In this document: piece after piece, positions 38,706 to 48,382 of the stretch
Numbering within the stretch: position 1 is the first letter of the stretch
Layout of the letters: each line of letters begins with the position of its first letter
NCBI RefSeq assembly: GCF_964063345.1
Contig: NZ_OZ061318.1
Coordinates: forward strand, 2,108,001 to 2,172,000
Length of the DNA: 64,000 nt
Reading direction: 5' to 3'
DNA from: Pseudomonas lini
Lineage (GTDB): Bacteria > Pseudomonadota > Gammaproteobacteria > Pseudomonadales > Pseudomonadaceae
Notes under the pieces: model-generated
Seen by the model: only the letters and a program-made list of their open reading frames with translations
Database searches by the model: none
Told to the model about the DNA's origin: nothing
Made by a program: the position numbers and the translations under genes

Positions 38706-41444
38706 TTATCCCAACACCCCCAACTCCTTCGCCCTTGCCACCGCTTGGGTCCTGCGTTCTACCCCAAGCTTACTGTTGATATGGCTGGCATGGGTCTTCA
38801 CCGTGTGCAGCGAAATAAACAACTGATCGCTGATTTCCTGGTTCGAACACCCCTGCGCGATCAGCCGTAGAACGGCCATTTCACGGGTACTGAGTTGTTC
38901 CGTAGCAGAGGACGACTCCACCATTGGCCGAAAGACCACGGCTGGAAGTTTTTCCGAGAGGCTCTGCGAAATGGCCGTCGACGCACAGAGTTGAAGTTGC
39001 CCGCGCAGCCAGTCAGGGTGTTCGGTCAACAATGGGTCAAACGGTTGCAGGACACCGCCGGTGGCCGCTTCCAAAGCCTGGACCAGCGCCTTGCGCGCCT
39101 CGGATTCGCGCCCGCCCGCCAGCAACAGGGTGACTTTCTGACTCAGCGCCATCACGCTGAGCATCTGCCGGCCGCTGTGCTGACCGTGTTCATGCAACGC
39201 GTTCAAGCGTCCTTCGGCGAGCATGGGCTGGCCTTTCATCATGTCCAGCACCGCCTGTTGCAGTTCAATGTGCAACGGTAGTTGCGGATGGAATTCCGGC
39301 GGTGCCGCCGGATGCTCTCCGTTGTAGGTCTGGCCCAATCGCGCGAGCCAGGCTTCGGCCAGATCGGTGCGACCCTGGGCCAGCCAGAGTTCGCATTTGA
39401 CCAGGGTGATCATCGCCAGGTAGTAAATCGGCGGAACATCCCAGATGTGCATCAGCCGCTCGGCCTCGGCGAGTTCGGCGAAGGCTTTGGCGAACTCGCT
39501 GCTGCTGCCCTCCAATCGGGCAATCACGCAGTGGCCGATCAACACGCTGATGTCACGACAGGCCCGGGCTTCGCTCAACCCCGCGAGCAAACGTAGCCGC
39601 GCGGCCTGGGGTTGCAAACGCAGCGCCAGCAAAAAACCCTCGTATAAAGTCAAGCGTGCGCGCACCGCATAAAGCCGTTGCGGGGATAGGCCTTGGAGGC
39701 GCTGCAACCCTTGGCGAACTTCGTCCAATGAACGAAGAATCTCCCCGCGCGCTTGCAGCACGCGGGCGCGATCGTAATGGGCCAGCGCCTCGAACAGCGG
39801 ATTGCCGACCCGCTGTGCCAGCTCAAGGGACTCACGGTTCAACTCTCGTGCACGCCAGAGATCGCTGTCGGCAATGGCCAGATTGGACAATGTCGAGAGG
39901 CACATCAGGCGCTGCCCATAGCGTTTGGCCGGCAGGCTCTCCAGCGCTTCGGTGCAATAGAGCAAAGTCAGCTCGCGATTGCCTCGCCCGCGAGCAATGA
40001 TGCCGCTCAGGGCCAGCCATTGCGCCAGCATGGATTTTTGCGCAGTGGCCGACGGCGCCGGCAGGAAGCGGCTCAAGTGGCTGGCCAGTTCCTCGGCGGC
40101 GTCCAGTTGGCAGGCCAGACCCAACGCCCAGCTATAGAGCACGATCAGCCGTGGCGTGCTGATCAGCAGGCTGTCGGGCAAGTCCATTTTCCAGCGCAGC
40201 AGCATGCCGACATTCTGCTCGGCCAGCAGTTGTTCTTCAGAGAGGTTTTGTACCAGATTCGCCGCAACATCCAGATGCCCGGCACGCAACGCCTGCTCTA
40301 CCGCCTCATCGAGTAACCCTTGAGAATTGAACCAGCGGCAGGCACGCAGATGCAGGCTGGCCGTCGGCACCATCGCCTGGGCGGTGGGCCGACTACGCAG
40401 CAGGTCGGAAAACAGGTGGTGATAGCGATACCAGTGACCGTGTTCGTCCAGCGGCACCAGAAACACCTGATGCGCCAGCAAGAAACGCAGGATCTCGGCA
40501 CTGTCATGGGCTTCGCGCACGGCGTCGCACAACTCGCTGCAAAAGCGCTCTTGAAGCGCGGTCTCGTACAGGAATGACTGCACCTCGGCGGGCAGGCAAT
40601 CGATCACTTCTTCGAGCAGGTAATCGCGAATCAGCCCTTCCCCACCGTACAGCGATTGGGGCAATGCGCCCTCGCTGCCGGCTTCGGAGGCCGCCAGCAG
40701 CCAGAAGCGCAGCCCGGCCACCCAGCCTTCGCTGCGCAGGATCAAACTCTCCAGTGCCTCGCCACGCAATGAAATACTGTGTCTATCGAGTAGGGTCAGG
40801 GCTTCATCGTGGGTCAGTCGAAGATCCTGCTCATGCAACTCGAGCAGTTGCCGCGATAGCCGCAGGCGAGCCAGATGCCAGTCGGGACGTTGCCGGCTGG
40901 TGACCATGACCAGCAGACCATCGGGTAAATGATTGAGAAAAAACTGCAGGCAACGATCAAGCACCGGGCCCTGGGCCAGATGATAGTCATCGAGCACCAG
41001 CAACAGCGGCGTAACGGGTGAAAGGTGCACAGCCAGTTCATCGAGCAAACCGTCCAGCCATTCTTCGAAGGCGAACGGCTGATGACGTTGGCGCATTTTC
41101 AGCAACCCCAGCGCCTGACTACCCAGTTGCGGAAAATACTCCTGAAGCCCTTCGAGCAGCCGTTCAAGAAAACGACCGGGATCGCAGTCCCGAGGACTTA
41201 ACCCCAGCCACAGGCTTTGCCAGTGATCCGGCAACCCCTGGCAAAACTCCACCGCCAATGAGCTCTTGCCGAACCCCGCCGGCGCGCTGACCAGCAGCAG
41301 CCTGCCACCGAGACCGGCGCTCAGGCGCTCGCACAAACGCGGCCGCAGCACATGGCCGTCGGGCAGCGGAGGCCGGAAAAAGCGCCCGTCCAATACGGCG
41401 ACGGCAACACTTGCAGGGCCCGGAAATGGGGACAGATCAGTCAT
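38706..41444 (-). CDS. MalT-type large LuxR-family transcriptional activator
   Basis: A 912-residue LAL regulator. Walker A is SAPAGFGKSS near residue 55 and Walker B is LLLVLDDYH near 148. A TPR-like helical middle region (about 400-830) is followed by a LuxR helix-turn-helix at the C-terminus (LSTREMAVLRLIAQGCSNQE; LHTVKTHASHINSKLGV). Such proteins bind an inducer and ATP, oligomerise and activate nearby operons. The adjacent DUF1329/DUF1302 genes on the same strand are the likely targets. I recall the same set in P. putida near an acyl-CoA ligase gene. Confidence 0.92.
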   Translation of the reverse strand: MTDLSPFPGPASVAVAVLDGRFFRPPLPDGHVLRPRLCERLSAGLGGRLLLVSAPAGFGKSSLAVEFCQGLPDHWQSLWLGLSPRDCDPGRFLERLLEGLQEYFPQLGSQALGLLKMRQRHQPFAFEEWLDGLLDELAVHLSPVTPLLLVLDDYHLAQGPVLDRCLQFFLNHLPDGLLVMVTSRQRPDWHLARLRLSRQLLELHEQDLRLTHDEALTLLDRHSISLRGEALESLILRSEGWVAGLRFWLLAASEAGSEGALPQSLYGGEGLIRDYLLEEVIDCLPAEVQSFLYETALQERFCSELCDAVREAHDSAEILRFLLAHQVFLVPLDEHGHWYRYHHLFSDLLRSRPTAQAMVPTASLHLRACRWFNSQGLLDEAVEQALRAGHLDVAANLVQNLSEEQLLAEQNVGMLLRWKMDLPDSLLISTPRLIVLYSWALGLACQLDAAEELASHLSRFLPAPSATAQKSMLAQWLALSGIIARGRGNRELTLLYCTEALESLPAKRYGQRLMCLSTLSNLAIADSDLWRARELNRESLELAQRVGNPLFEALAHYDRARVLQARGEILRSLDEVRQGLQRLQGLSPQRLYAVRARLTLYEGFLLALRLQPQAARLRLLAGLSEARACRDISVLIGHCVIARLEGSSSEFAKAFAELAEAERLMHIWDVPPIYYLAMITLVKCELWLAQGRTDLAEAWLARLGQTYNGEHPAAPPEFHPQLPLHIELQQAVLDMMKGQPMLAEGRLNALHEHGQHSGRQMLSVMALSQKVTLLLAGGRESEARKALVQALEAATGGVLQPFDPLLTEHPDWLRGQLQLCASTAISQSLSEKLPAVVFRPMVESSSATEQLSTREMAVLRLIAQGCSNQEISDQLFISLHTVKTHASHINSKLGVERRTQAVARAKELGVLG

Positions 41445-41600
41445 GGCCGGCTCTTGTTTGAAAGGCTGATGGCGGCGTTACAGATGTCCGCAGCCTAGCG
41501 GTAAACGAAGAGCTATTGAAGGTTGTTGCTACAAATGGCTACAAAAAGACTACGAGCAGAAGTTACCAAGCCTGAGGTGCAGTTTTCCGACAGACCGTGT

Positions 41601-41722
41601 CGCCCGCCTTCGCGAGCGAGCCCGCTCCCACACTGGATCTCCATTGCTCACAGATTGTATGTCCACCAAAGATCAAATGTGGGAGCGGCGGTGCGGCGAT
41701 CCGACTTGCTCGCGAAAGGGCA
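41601..41722. repeat. degenerate REP pair with interrupted right copy
   Basis: Left copy TTCGCGAGCGAGCCCGCTCC is intact. The right copy is split: TGTGGGAGCGG, then GCGGTGCGGCGATCCGA, then CTTGCTCGCGAA. It lies between the regulator and the DUF1329 gene. Confidence 0.7.
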
Positions 41723-41787
41723 ATCACAGTCACCGACGTTTCGCGCCCCCCCGCGTGAACAAGTGCGCCCTGATACAAAATTCCAAT

Positions 41788-41822
41788 AAAAAAACGCCCC
41801 GAACAAGTCGGGGCGCTTTTTT
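41788..41822 (-). terminator. intrinsic terminator of the DUF1302-DUF1329 operon
   Basis: CGCCCCGA and TCGGGGCG arms with A-run and T-run flanks, 29 nt after the DUF1329 stop. Confidence 0.88.
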
Positions 41823-41850
41823 CGAGGATGCGGCCTCGGTTCACACCATA

Positions 41851-43215
41851 TTAACGAACGCCTTCCTGACGCAAGGCTGCCGGAGTGAAATCGGCGGTGC
41901 CGGCAGTGAAGCCGAAGTTATACGCCGACTTCTCTTCGTTCTTCATGCCCAGGGCCAGGTAGCGGCCCGATTGCAGGTCGTACAGGGTTTCGAGGGCGTA
42001 CCACGGCACTTGCTTGTCGTAGTAGTTCTCGGAGTGAGCCTCGGCGACACGCCACAGTTGCCCGCGACCGTCGTAGTGGTCGACCACAGCCGCCTGCCAG
42101 GTGTCTTCGTCGATGTAGAAATCACGCTTGGCGTAGATGTGACGCTGACCTTCCTTCAGGGTCGCGACCACATGCCAGACCCGACGCAGTTCATAGCGAG
42201 CCAGGTCCTGGTTGATGTGACCGGCCTTGATGATGTCGGCGTACTTCAGTTGTGGCGAATCGAGCTTGTAGCTGTCGGAGGCGATGTACATCTCTTTCTT
42301 GCCTTCGAGCTTCCAGTCGTAGCGATCCGGCGCACCGTTGTACATGTCCAGGTTGTCGGAGGTACGCAGGCCATCGGCAGCGGTACCCGGCCCGTCATAG
42401 GACACTTGCGGCGCACGACGCACACGGCGTTGCCCGGCGTTGTAGACCCACGCCGAACGCGGTTCTTTAACCTGGTCGAGGGTTTCGTGCACCAACAGCA
42501 CACCACCGGCCAGACGCGCCGGCGCGGTCACTTTCTGCTTGAAGTAGAACAGGATGTTGCCCGGATTTTTCGGGTCGTAATCCTTCATCTTGTCGCGGAA
42601 GACGAACTGGTCCTCGAAATACACCAGGCTGAACGAGCCATTCGGCTGCGGCGTGGCCTGGGTTATCAGACGGGTCACACTGCCGCCACGATAACGGGTG
42701 ATATGGTTCCAGATCACTTCAACGCCAGTTTTCGGAATCGGGAACGGGATCGCGGTTTCGAAGTTTTCCAGACCATTGCCGCCGGACACCAGGTTAGTGT
42801 TGGTGGCGTTTTTCTTGATGGAGGCGAACACCTCATCCGGCACGGTGGCGCCGCGATGGGACGGGTAGACCGGCATCTTGAAGGTTTCCGGGTAGCGCTT
42901 GAACATCGCGTACTGGCCCGGCGCGAGCTTGTCCTTGTACTGGTCGACGTTTTGCGCGGTGATGGTGAACTGCGGTTTTTCACTCGCGAACGGGTCAGCC
43001 AGGAAACCCTTGCCGTCTACTGCACCGGCGTTTTTCGGCATGGGTTTCCAGGCCGGGATCGAACCGTCGGCGTTGCCCGCCATCTCGGCGCCCATCGGGG
43101 TCAGGCTCTTGCCCAGCTTGTCTGCTTCGGCCGCAGGGACCGCCGCCATGACACCAGTTGCCAGCAGCGACAGCCCCAGAACGCCAACGTGGAACAGACT
43201 CTTTGTTATTTTCAT
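41851..43215 (-). CDS. DUF1329 outer-membrane-associated protein
   Basis: A 454-residue exported protein with signal peptide (SLFHVGVLGLSLLATGVMAA). It has the DUF1329 features near the start (LGKSLTPMGAEMAGNADGSIPAW) and a LolA/LolB-like beta-rich body expected for the family. DUF1329 genes regularly follow DUF1302 genes, as here (26 nt gap). In P. putida the pair is, from memory, linked to use of hydrophobic esters or fatty compounds. The biochemical role is unproven. Confidence 0.88.
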   Translation of the reverse strand: MKITKSLFHVGVLGLSLLATGVMAAVPAAEADKLGKSLTPMGAEMAGNADGSIPAWKPMPKNAGAVDGKGFLADPFASEKPQFTITAQNVDQYKDKLAPGQYAMFKRYPETFKMPVYPSHRGATVPDEVFASIKKNATNTNLVSGGNGLENFETAIPFPIPKTGVEVIWNHITRYRGGSVTRLITQATPQPNGSFSLVYFEDQFVFRDKMKDYDPKNPGNILFYFKQKVTAPARLAGGVLLVHETLDQVKEPRSAWVYNAGQRRVRRAPQVSYDGPGTAADGLRTSDNLDMYNGAPDRYDWKLEGKKEMYIASDSYKLDSPQLKYADIIKAGHINQDLARYELRRVWHVVATLKEGQRHIYAKRDFYIDEDTWQAAVVDHYDGRGQLWRVAEAHSENYYDKQVPWYALETLYDLQSGRYLALGMKNEEKSAYNFGFTAGTADFTPAALRQEGVR

Positions 43216-43241
43216 AAATGTGTTCGTCCTGAAAATAGTGC

Positions 43242-45131
43242 TTAGAAGTTCACGCCGAAGCTGAGCGCAACGAAGTCGCGATCATCCACGGTGGTGTACT
43301 TGCCGTCGAAGAAGTTGGTGTACGCCAGGCTCGCGGTGTAGGTGTTCTGGTATTCGGCATCCAGACCCAGGCTCACCGCTTTACGACCTTCCTCGAAGTT
43401 ACCACCAGGGCCAGGCGAGTAACCGCTCACGTCGTGGGACCAAGCCACGTTCGGCTTGAGGTTCACACCGGCGAATACGTCGTTGTAATCCCAGATGGCA
43501 CGAGCGCGATAACCCCACGAAGTGGCCGTAGTAAAGCCGTCGTCTTCGCAATTGCGGCTGCGGTTATTGGTAGCAGCACCTGCGCCGGCACCGTTGATGG
43601 TGCTGGTATTGAGGATCGCCGAGCAGGTGTTGAGGCCGCCGGTAGACGGCAGTTCACCAGGCCCGTAGACCGGGTCACGGCCATAACGGATGTCGGAGCT
43701 GCTTTCCAGGCCGCCGACGTGGGTCACGCCCACTTCGCCCACCAGGGTCATACGGCTGGCGCCCATGACCTGATCGAAGAAGTGCGTCAGGGTGGTCTGG
43801 AACTGGGTGACTTCCTTGCGGCGATAACCGTGCAAGTCCTGACCCGGAACACCGGGGAGCAACGAAGCGTTAGTCAGGGCACCGCCCAATGGGCGCACGC
43901 CGGCAAACAGGATGTCGGTGGAGTTAAGCTGCACCGGCGCGTTCGGACGGTAGCTGATTTCGCCGCTCCACGCCGTACCGGTAGGCAGGGTGGTGGAGAA
44001 GCTCAAGCCGTAGAGGCGGATGTCTTCAGGATACTCGACGAAGTACTCGGAATTACCGGCGACCACCAGTGGCCCCAGCGCGCGGAACGCCGCCGGCAAA
44101 GCTGCCACGCCGTTGTAGATCGATTGCGGAGCTCCCGTGGCGCTGAAGATCGGCGCACGGCTGTGGTAGTTCATGAAGTACGCACCGAACTCGGTATCGA
44201 GCGGATCGAACATGTACTTCAAGGACGCGCCCCACTGGCCGCTGTCCCGCGCATCGCGGTCAGGACCACGACGCACCAGCACACCTTCTTGGTTGACGTC
44301 GACGCCCGCGTTGGCCAATGGGCCCAGCGCGACGGCAGGAATGGTCGAGCGCTTGTTCAGCACGCGCAGATTGTCGGTGCAACCGTCGGCAATGATGTCT
44401 GGCTGGGAGAAAAAGGTACCGCAGTTATCGACAACCGTCTGGTCCCATTCCAGCTGATAGAAGGCTTCGGCCGACAGATTGTCGGTCAGGCTCTGGGACA
44501 CGTAGAACATGTTGACCGGGATCAGACCTTCCTTGACCTCGGCACCGGGACGACGGAACGCGGACACGTCGATCGGGTTGATCGAGTTGATGCCGCCGCC
44601 GATGAAGGTACTTTCACCCCAGCTCACAACCTGCTTGCCCAGACGCACGGAACCCGGCTGATCGGCAATGGAGTAGTTGTGATAGACGAAGGCGTCGAGG
44701 ATCTGGCCGCCGGAGGACTTGGCGCCTTCCTTGCGATTTTCGTCGCTGATGTCCTTGAACTCGCGGCTTTCATCCTTGAGTTCGAAGTCGTACCAGTATT
44801 TGCCCCGGACGAAGACACCGGTATCGCCGTATTTCAATTCAAGGTCATGGATGCCCTTGAAGATCTTCGAAAAGGTTTCGCCGCTCTTGAAATTGTTGTG
44901 ACCGTCATCGGACGTCTGGGACAGGCCGTGGCCCCCGTTATTGACGCCGATGAGGTTCTTGTTGGGACTCTGAGTAGACCAACTGGCGCCGATCGACAGG
45001 GATGAGTCGAACTGACCTTCGATCTCACCGACGTTGAAACTGACGCCGAATGCAGGCCCGGCGAGCGAAGAGGCAAGACTGACCGCCAGGGGCAGTTTCG
45101 CCCGGCGCCAGAACTGGTTTACTGATGTCAT
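43242..45131 (-). CDS. DUF1302 outer-membrane protein
   Basis: A 629-residue exported protein with signal peptide (FWRRAKLPLAVSLASSLAG). The body is rich in aromatic and Gly/Asn residues and ends in a beta-strand with terminal Phe (FVALSFGVNF), the mark of an outer-membrane barrel. Conserved DUF1302 features include GEIEGQFDSSLSIGASW and VRLGKQVVSWGESTFI. The frame is open upstream to 45575, but the signal peptide fixes the start at 45131. It is probably a channel or surface component working with the DUF1329 protein. Confidence 0.88.
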   Translation of the reverse strand: MTSVNQFWRRAKLPLAVSLASSLAGPAFGVSFNVGEIEGQFDSSLSIGASWSTQSPNKNLIGVNNGGHGLSQTSDDGHNNFKSGETFSKIFKGIHDLELKYGDTGVFVRGKYWYDFELKDESREFKDISDENRKEGAKSSGGQILDAFVYHNYSIADQPGSVRLGKQVVSWGESTFIGGGINSINPIDVSAFRRPGAEVKEGLIPVNMFYVSQSLTDNLSAEAFYQLEWDQTVVDNCGTFFSQPDIIADGCTDNLRVLNKRSTIPAVALGPLANAGVDVNQEGVLVRRGPDRDARDSGQWGASLKYMFDPLDTEFGAYFMNYHSRAPIFSATGAPQSIYNGVAALPAAFRALGPLVVAGNSEYFVEYPEDIRLYGLSFSTTLPTGTAWSGEISYRPNAPVQLNSTDILFAGVRPLGGALTNASLLPGVPGQDLHGYRRKEVTQFQTTLTHFFDQVMGASRMTLVGEVGVTHVGGLESSSDIRYGRDPVYGPGELPSTGGLNTCSAILNTSTINGAGAGAATNNRSRNCEDDGFTTATSWGYRARAIWDYNDVFAGVNLKPNVAWSHDVSGYSPGPGGNFEEGRKAVSLGLDAEYQNTYTASLAYTNFFDGKYTTVDDRDFVALSFGVNF

Positions 45132-45432
45132 CGACGCTACTCCATGTGCATTATTGTTATGGCTGAGTACTTTTAAAAACGTTGTGGGTGACCGGAAGCC
45201 AAGTGGTCCGAAGTCACTCCAAAGTTGCATCGCCCCGTTTTGTGCGTGCGCTCCGTTCTTAAAAATCCTTGAGCGGACTATAGCCAGCAGGTAGTAGTGC
45301 TTGATCCCTCTAAAGTGTGATTTGCAGCTGCCGGCCACTCTGGAACAGTCCTTTCGCCAGTCCGACACATGTCGGCACGGCAAGGATGGCTGAAAATTCG
45401 GATTTGACAAGCCAAGCGCTTGCTTGGTGGGG

Positions 45433-45458
45433 CTGGCGTGCCCTTTCGGGCACGCCAG
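45433..45458. terminator. hairpin after the acyl-CoA ligase gene
   Basis: CTGGCGTGCCC-TTT-like loop-GGGCACGCCAG is a perfect 11-bp stem, 8 nt after the ligase stop on the minus strand, without a T-run. The rest of the 334-nt gap (45132-45465) must hold the DUF1302 promoter; TATAGT (minus strand, near 45284) is a possible -10. Confidence 0.55.
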
Positions 45459-45465
45459 ATGACGC

Positions 45466-47148
45466 TTAAAGCGTCGAGAGGAAGGTGCTGTTGTTGGCCT
45501 GCCATTCAGTGATGTCGACGCGGATACGCTTCTTGTCGAGCTTACCGACGCTGGTCTTGGGAATTTCAGTAACAACGGCTATCTGGCTCGGGATAGCCCA
45601 CTTGCTCAGGTGCCCCTGTTCAACGAACGGCTTGAGGTGCTCCTTGAGTTCCCTGGCCCCGATCTCATGCTCGTCGCGGACCACCAGCAGCGCGAACGGT
45701 CGCTCGCCCCACTGCGGATCGGCGATGCCCACCACTGCTACTTCACGTACCGCAGGGTGGCGGCTGATCAGGTCTTCCAGGTCCAGGGAGGAGATCCACT
45801 CGCCACCGGTCTTGATCACGTCCTTGATCCGGTCGCGAATGTCGATCACGCCCATGCTGTCCAGGGTGGCTACGTCACCAGTGTGCAGCCAGCCGCCGGC
45901 CCAGAGCTCGGCGCCCTTCTGCGGCTCGTTGAAATAACCCTCGGTGAGCCACGGCGCACGCAGCACCAGTTCGCCCTGGGTCTCGCCATCGGCAGGCAGG
46001 AAGTTGCCGTCGGTGTCGACGATCGCCGCCTCGACCAACGGCCCTGGCACACCCGCCTTGATCCGGTAGGTGGTGCGTTCGTCTTCGGTGCCGGCCATCA
46101 GCTCATCGTTGAGGTGCGCACACGAGACCAATGGCCCGGTTTCCGACATGCCGTAAGCGGCGGTCAACTGAATGCCCTTGGCCTTCGCCGCTTCGTACAG
46201 CGCACGGTTCAGCGCACTGCCGCCAATGACGATTTTCCAGCCACCGAAATCGATGTCTTTCGCCGCCTTGGCATTGAGGACCATTTGCAGAATGGTCGGC
46301 ACGCAGTGGGAAAAACTCACCTTCTCCTTACGCCACAACTCCACCAGATATTCGGGGTCGTAGCGGCCGGGATAAACCTGCTTGAGCCCGAGCATGGTCG
46401 CCACATACGGCAAGCCCCAGGCGTGCACATGGAACATTGGGGTAATCGGCATGTACACGTCGTTGGTGCCCAGCAGCCGCACGCTGTCGATGGAACCCAT
46501 AATGGTCGACACGCCCATGGTGTGCAGCACCAGCTGACGATGGGTGAAATACACACCTTTGGGATTACCGGTAGTGCCGGTGGTGTAGAACGTGGTGGCG
46601 ACCGAGTTTTCGTCGAAGTCCTCGAAGTCGTACTGCGTGCTCGCGGCCGCCAGCAATTGCTCGTACTCGCCAATCAGGTTTGGCAGGTCGGCGGTTTTTT
46701 CCGGCAAGTCGGTCAACAGCAGGGTTTTCTCCACGGTAGTCAGGTGCCCGGCAATCGCCTTGTACAGCCCGACGAACTCGCTGTTGACCAGCACGAAGCG
46801 GTCCTCGGCGTGGTTCATGGTGTAGAGAATCTGTTCCGGCGACAGGCGCACGTTGATGGTGTGGATTACCGCACCGATCATCGGGATGGCGAACATGCAT
46901 TCCAGGTAGCGATGGCTGTCCCAGTCCATCACCGCCACGGTGTCCCCGGCCTTCACACCGGCGGCCGTCAGCACGTTGGCCAGCCGCGCGACCCGCTCGA
47001 TCAGGGTCGGATAGCTATAGCGCAATTGATCGCGGTAGATGATCTCGCGGGTTTTTTCATAACGGGCGCCGGACATCAGCAGCCGTTTAATCAACAGCGG
47101 ATACTGGTAAGCGCCCTCGGCTGGAGGAATAACGCGAGTCTGCAACAT
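45466..47148 (-). CDS. medium/long-chain fatty-acid-CoA ligase
   Basis: A 560-residue AMP-forming acyl-CoA synthetase. The phosphate-binding motif TFYTTGTTGNPKGVYFTHRQ, the A5-type AYGMSETGP and A8 LHTGDVATLDSMGVIDIRDR with KDVIKTGGEWISSLDLE are all present, and the catalytic Lys is in SVGKLDKKRI. The sequence pattern is that of AlkK-like medium-chain ligases. The start at 47148 follows GGGAC and gives MLQTRVIPPAEG; an ATG at 47196 is less likely. Its position behind the DUF1302/DUF1329 genes suggests activation of the fatty acids they help acquire. Confidence 0.9.
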   Translation of the reverse strand: MLQTRVIPPAEGAYQYPLLIKRLLMSGARYEKTREIIYRDQLRYSYPTLIERVARLANVLTAAGVKAGDTVAVMDWDSHRYLECMFAIPMIGAVIHTINVRLSPEQILYTMNHAEDRFVLVNSEFVGLYKAIAGHLTTVEKTLLLTDLPEKTADLPNLIGEYEQLLAAASTQYDFEDFDENSVATTFYTTGTTGNPKGVYFTHRQLVLHTMGVSTIMGSIDSVRLLGTNDVYMPITPMFHVHAWGLPYVATMLGLKQVYPGRYDPEYLVELWRKEKVSFSHCVPTILQMVLNAKAAKDIDFGGWKIVIGGSALNRALYEAAKAKGIQLTAAYGMSETGPLVSCAHLNDELMAGTEDERTTYRIKAGVPGPLVEAAIVDTDGNFLPADGETQGELVLRAPWLTEGYFNEPQKGAELWAGGWLHTGDVATLDSMGVIDIRDRIKDVIKTGGEWISSLDLEDLISRHPAVREVAVVGIADPQWGERPFALLVVRDEHEIGARELKEHLKPFVEQGHLSKWAIPSQIAVVTEIPKTSVGKLDKKRIRVDITEWQANNSTFLSTL

Positions 47149-47320
47149 AAGAGTCCCTTTTCTGACTGCACGGTCTTGGCTTTTAAAGCTAAGCACTCTA
47201 GAGCCCTTGAACGCCAGCCAAATCAGCCAAAGGGATGATTTGCACAGCCGTACGAATGCTAGCTTTGCGCCAGCATTTGCTGTGTGTCACCTGAACCTGA
47301 ACGCAGGAATGGCCGAACAC

Positions 47321-47452
47321 TGTGGCGAGGGAGCTTGCTCCCGCTGGGCTGCGTAGCGGCCCCAAAACCGGTGAACGCACTCTGTCGGACACACCTCGTT
47401 GCCTGCTTTACGACTGCTTCGCAGCCGAGCGGGAGCAAGCTCCCTCGCCACA
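47321..47452. repeat. long REP doublet, second family
   Basis: Arms begin TGTGGCGAGGGAGCTTGCTC and end with its reverse complement, each extended by GCTGCG...CAGC variants. It occupies the gap between the ligase and the LysE-type gene. Confidence 0.9.
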
Positions 47453-47473
47453 GCTTTCGGCAGCTCCGGGAAA

Positions 47474-48103
47474 TCAGTGCATTTCGGTGAACGCAAGTTT
47501 CACACCGATGGCGATCAACACCGCGCCCATGGTCCGGTCGAACCAGTGGCCCATGCGGGCGAAACCGGCGCGCACGCGCTGTTGGCTGAACAGCATCGCC
47601 ACGAGGCAAAACCAGACCGCCGTCGCCGCTGCCAGGTAAATCCCGTAACCGGCCTGTACCGCCAAAGGTGTTTGCGGGTTGATCACCACGGTGAACAGCG
47701 ACAGGAAAAACAGCGTGGCTTTCGGGTTCAAGCCATTGGTTACGAAGCCCGAGGTGAAGGCACCGCGTGCGGTGCGTTCGCCGGCCTCCTGATGCAGGTC
47801 ATCAGCCGCAGGTGGGGCCGGTTGTGCGCGCAAGGCCTTGAAGCCGACGTACAGCAGATACGCGGCAGCGGCCCATTTCAAGGCGTTAAACAGCACGATC
47901 GACTGAGACACGATCAACCCGATCCCCAGCAGCGAATAACCGACGTGCAGGAAAATCGCCGAGCCGACACCCAGCGCCGTCCAGGTCCCGGCACGGCGAC
48001 CGTGGGTCACGCTCTCACGCACCACCACGGCAAAGTCCGGGCCGGGGCTGGCGACGGCAAGCAGGTGAATCAGGGCGACGGTCAAAAACTCTGTCCAGTA
48101 CAT
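47474..48103 (-). CDS. LysE/RhtB-family amino-acid exporter
   Basis: A 209-residue inner-membrane protein with about six hydrophobic spans. The family signature ASPGPDFAVVVRESVTHGRR lies near residue 20, followed by AAYLLYVGFKALR and FVTNGLNPKATLFFLSLF. Members export lysine, threonine, homoserine lactones or similar compounds; the substrate here is unknown. It is flanked by second-family REPs. Confidence 0.9.
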   Translation of the reverse strand: MYWTEFLTVALIHLLAVASPGPDFAVVVRESVTHGRRAGTWTALGVGSAIFLHVGYSLLGIGLIVSQSIVLFNALKWAAAAYLLYVGFKALRAQPAPPAADDLHQEAGERTARGAFTSGFVTNGLNPKATLFFLSLFTVVINPQTPLAVQAGYGIYLAAATAVWFCLVAMLFSQQRVRAGFARMGHWFDRTMGAVLIAIGVKLAFTEMH

Positions 48104-48159
48104 GGGGGCTCCTTTTGGGCAGGGCGATCAACAAAAAATTCTGAGGCCGACTTCACCTC

Positions 48160-48292
48160 TGTGGCGAGGGAGCTTGCTCCCGTTCGGCTGCGAAGCAGTC
48201 GTAAAACCGGATGACACGGTATGTCTGACAATACACGGTCGCCTGGGTTGGGGCCGCTGCGCAGCCCAGCGGGAGCAAGCTCCCTCGCCACA
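48160..48292. repeat. long REP doublet, second family
   Basis: TGTGGCGAGGGAGCTTGCTC and its reverse complement about 90 nt apart, between the divergent LysE-type and dehydrogenase genes. Confidence 0.9.
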
Positions 48293-48382
48293 GGTGCCAG
48301 ACCAGACAATGCGTAACAGTTTATTTCATCTGGTAGGCTCGGCAGATTACGCCTTCAGTTCAATGCACAAAAGGTACAGTTG

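Noticed and set aside
45132..45575. N-terminal extension of the DUF1302 protein
   Set aside because: The extension overlaps the ligase gene and precedes a clear signal peptide at 45131.
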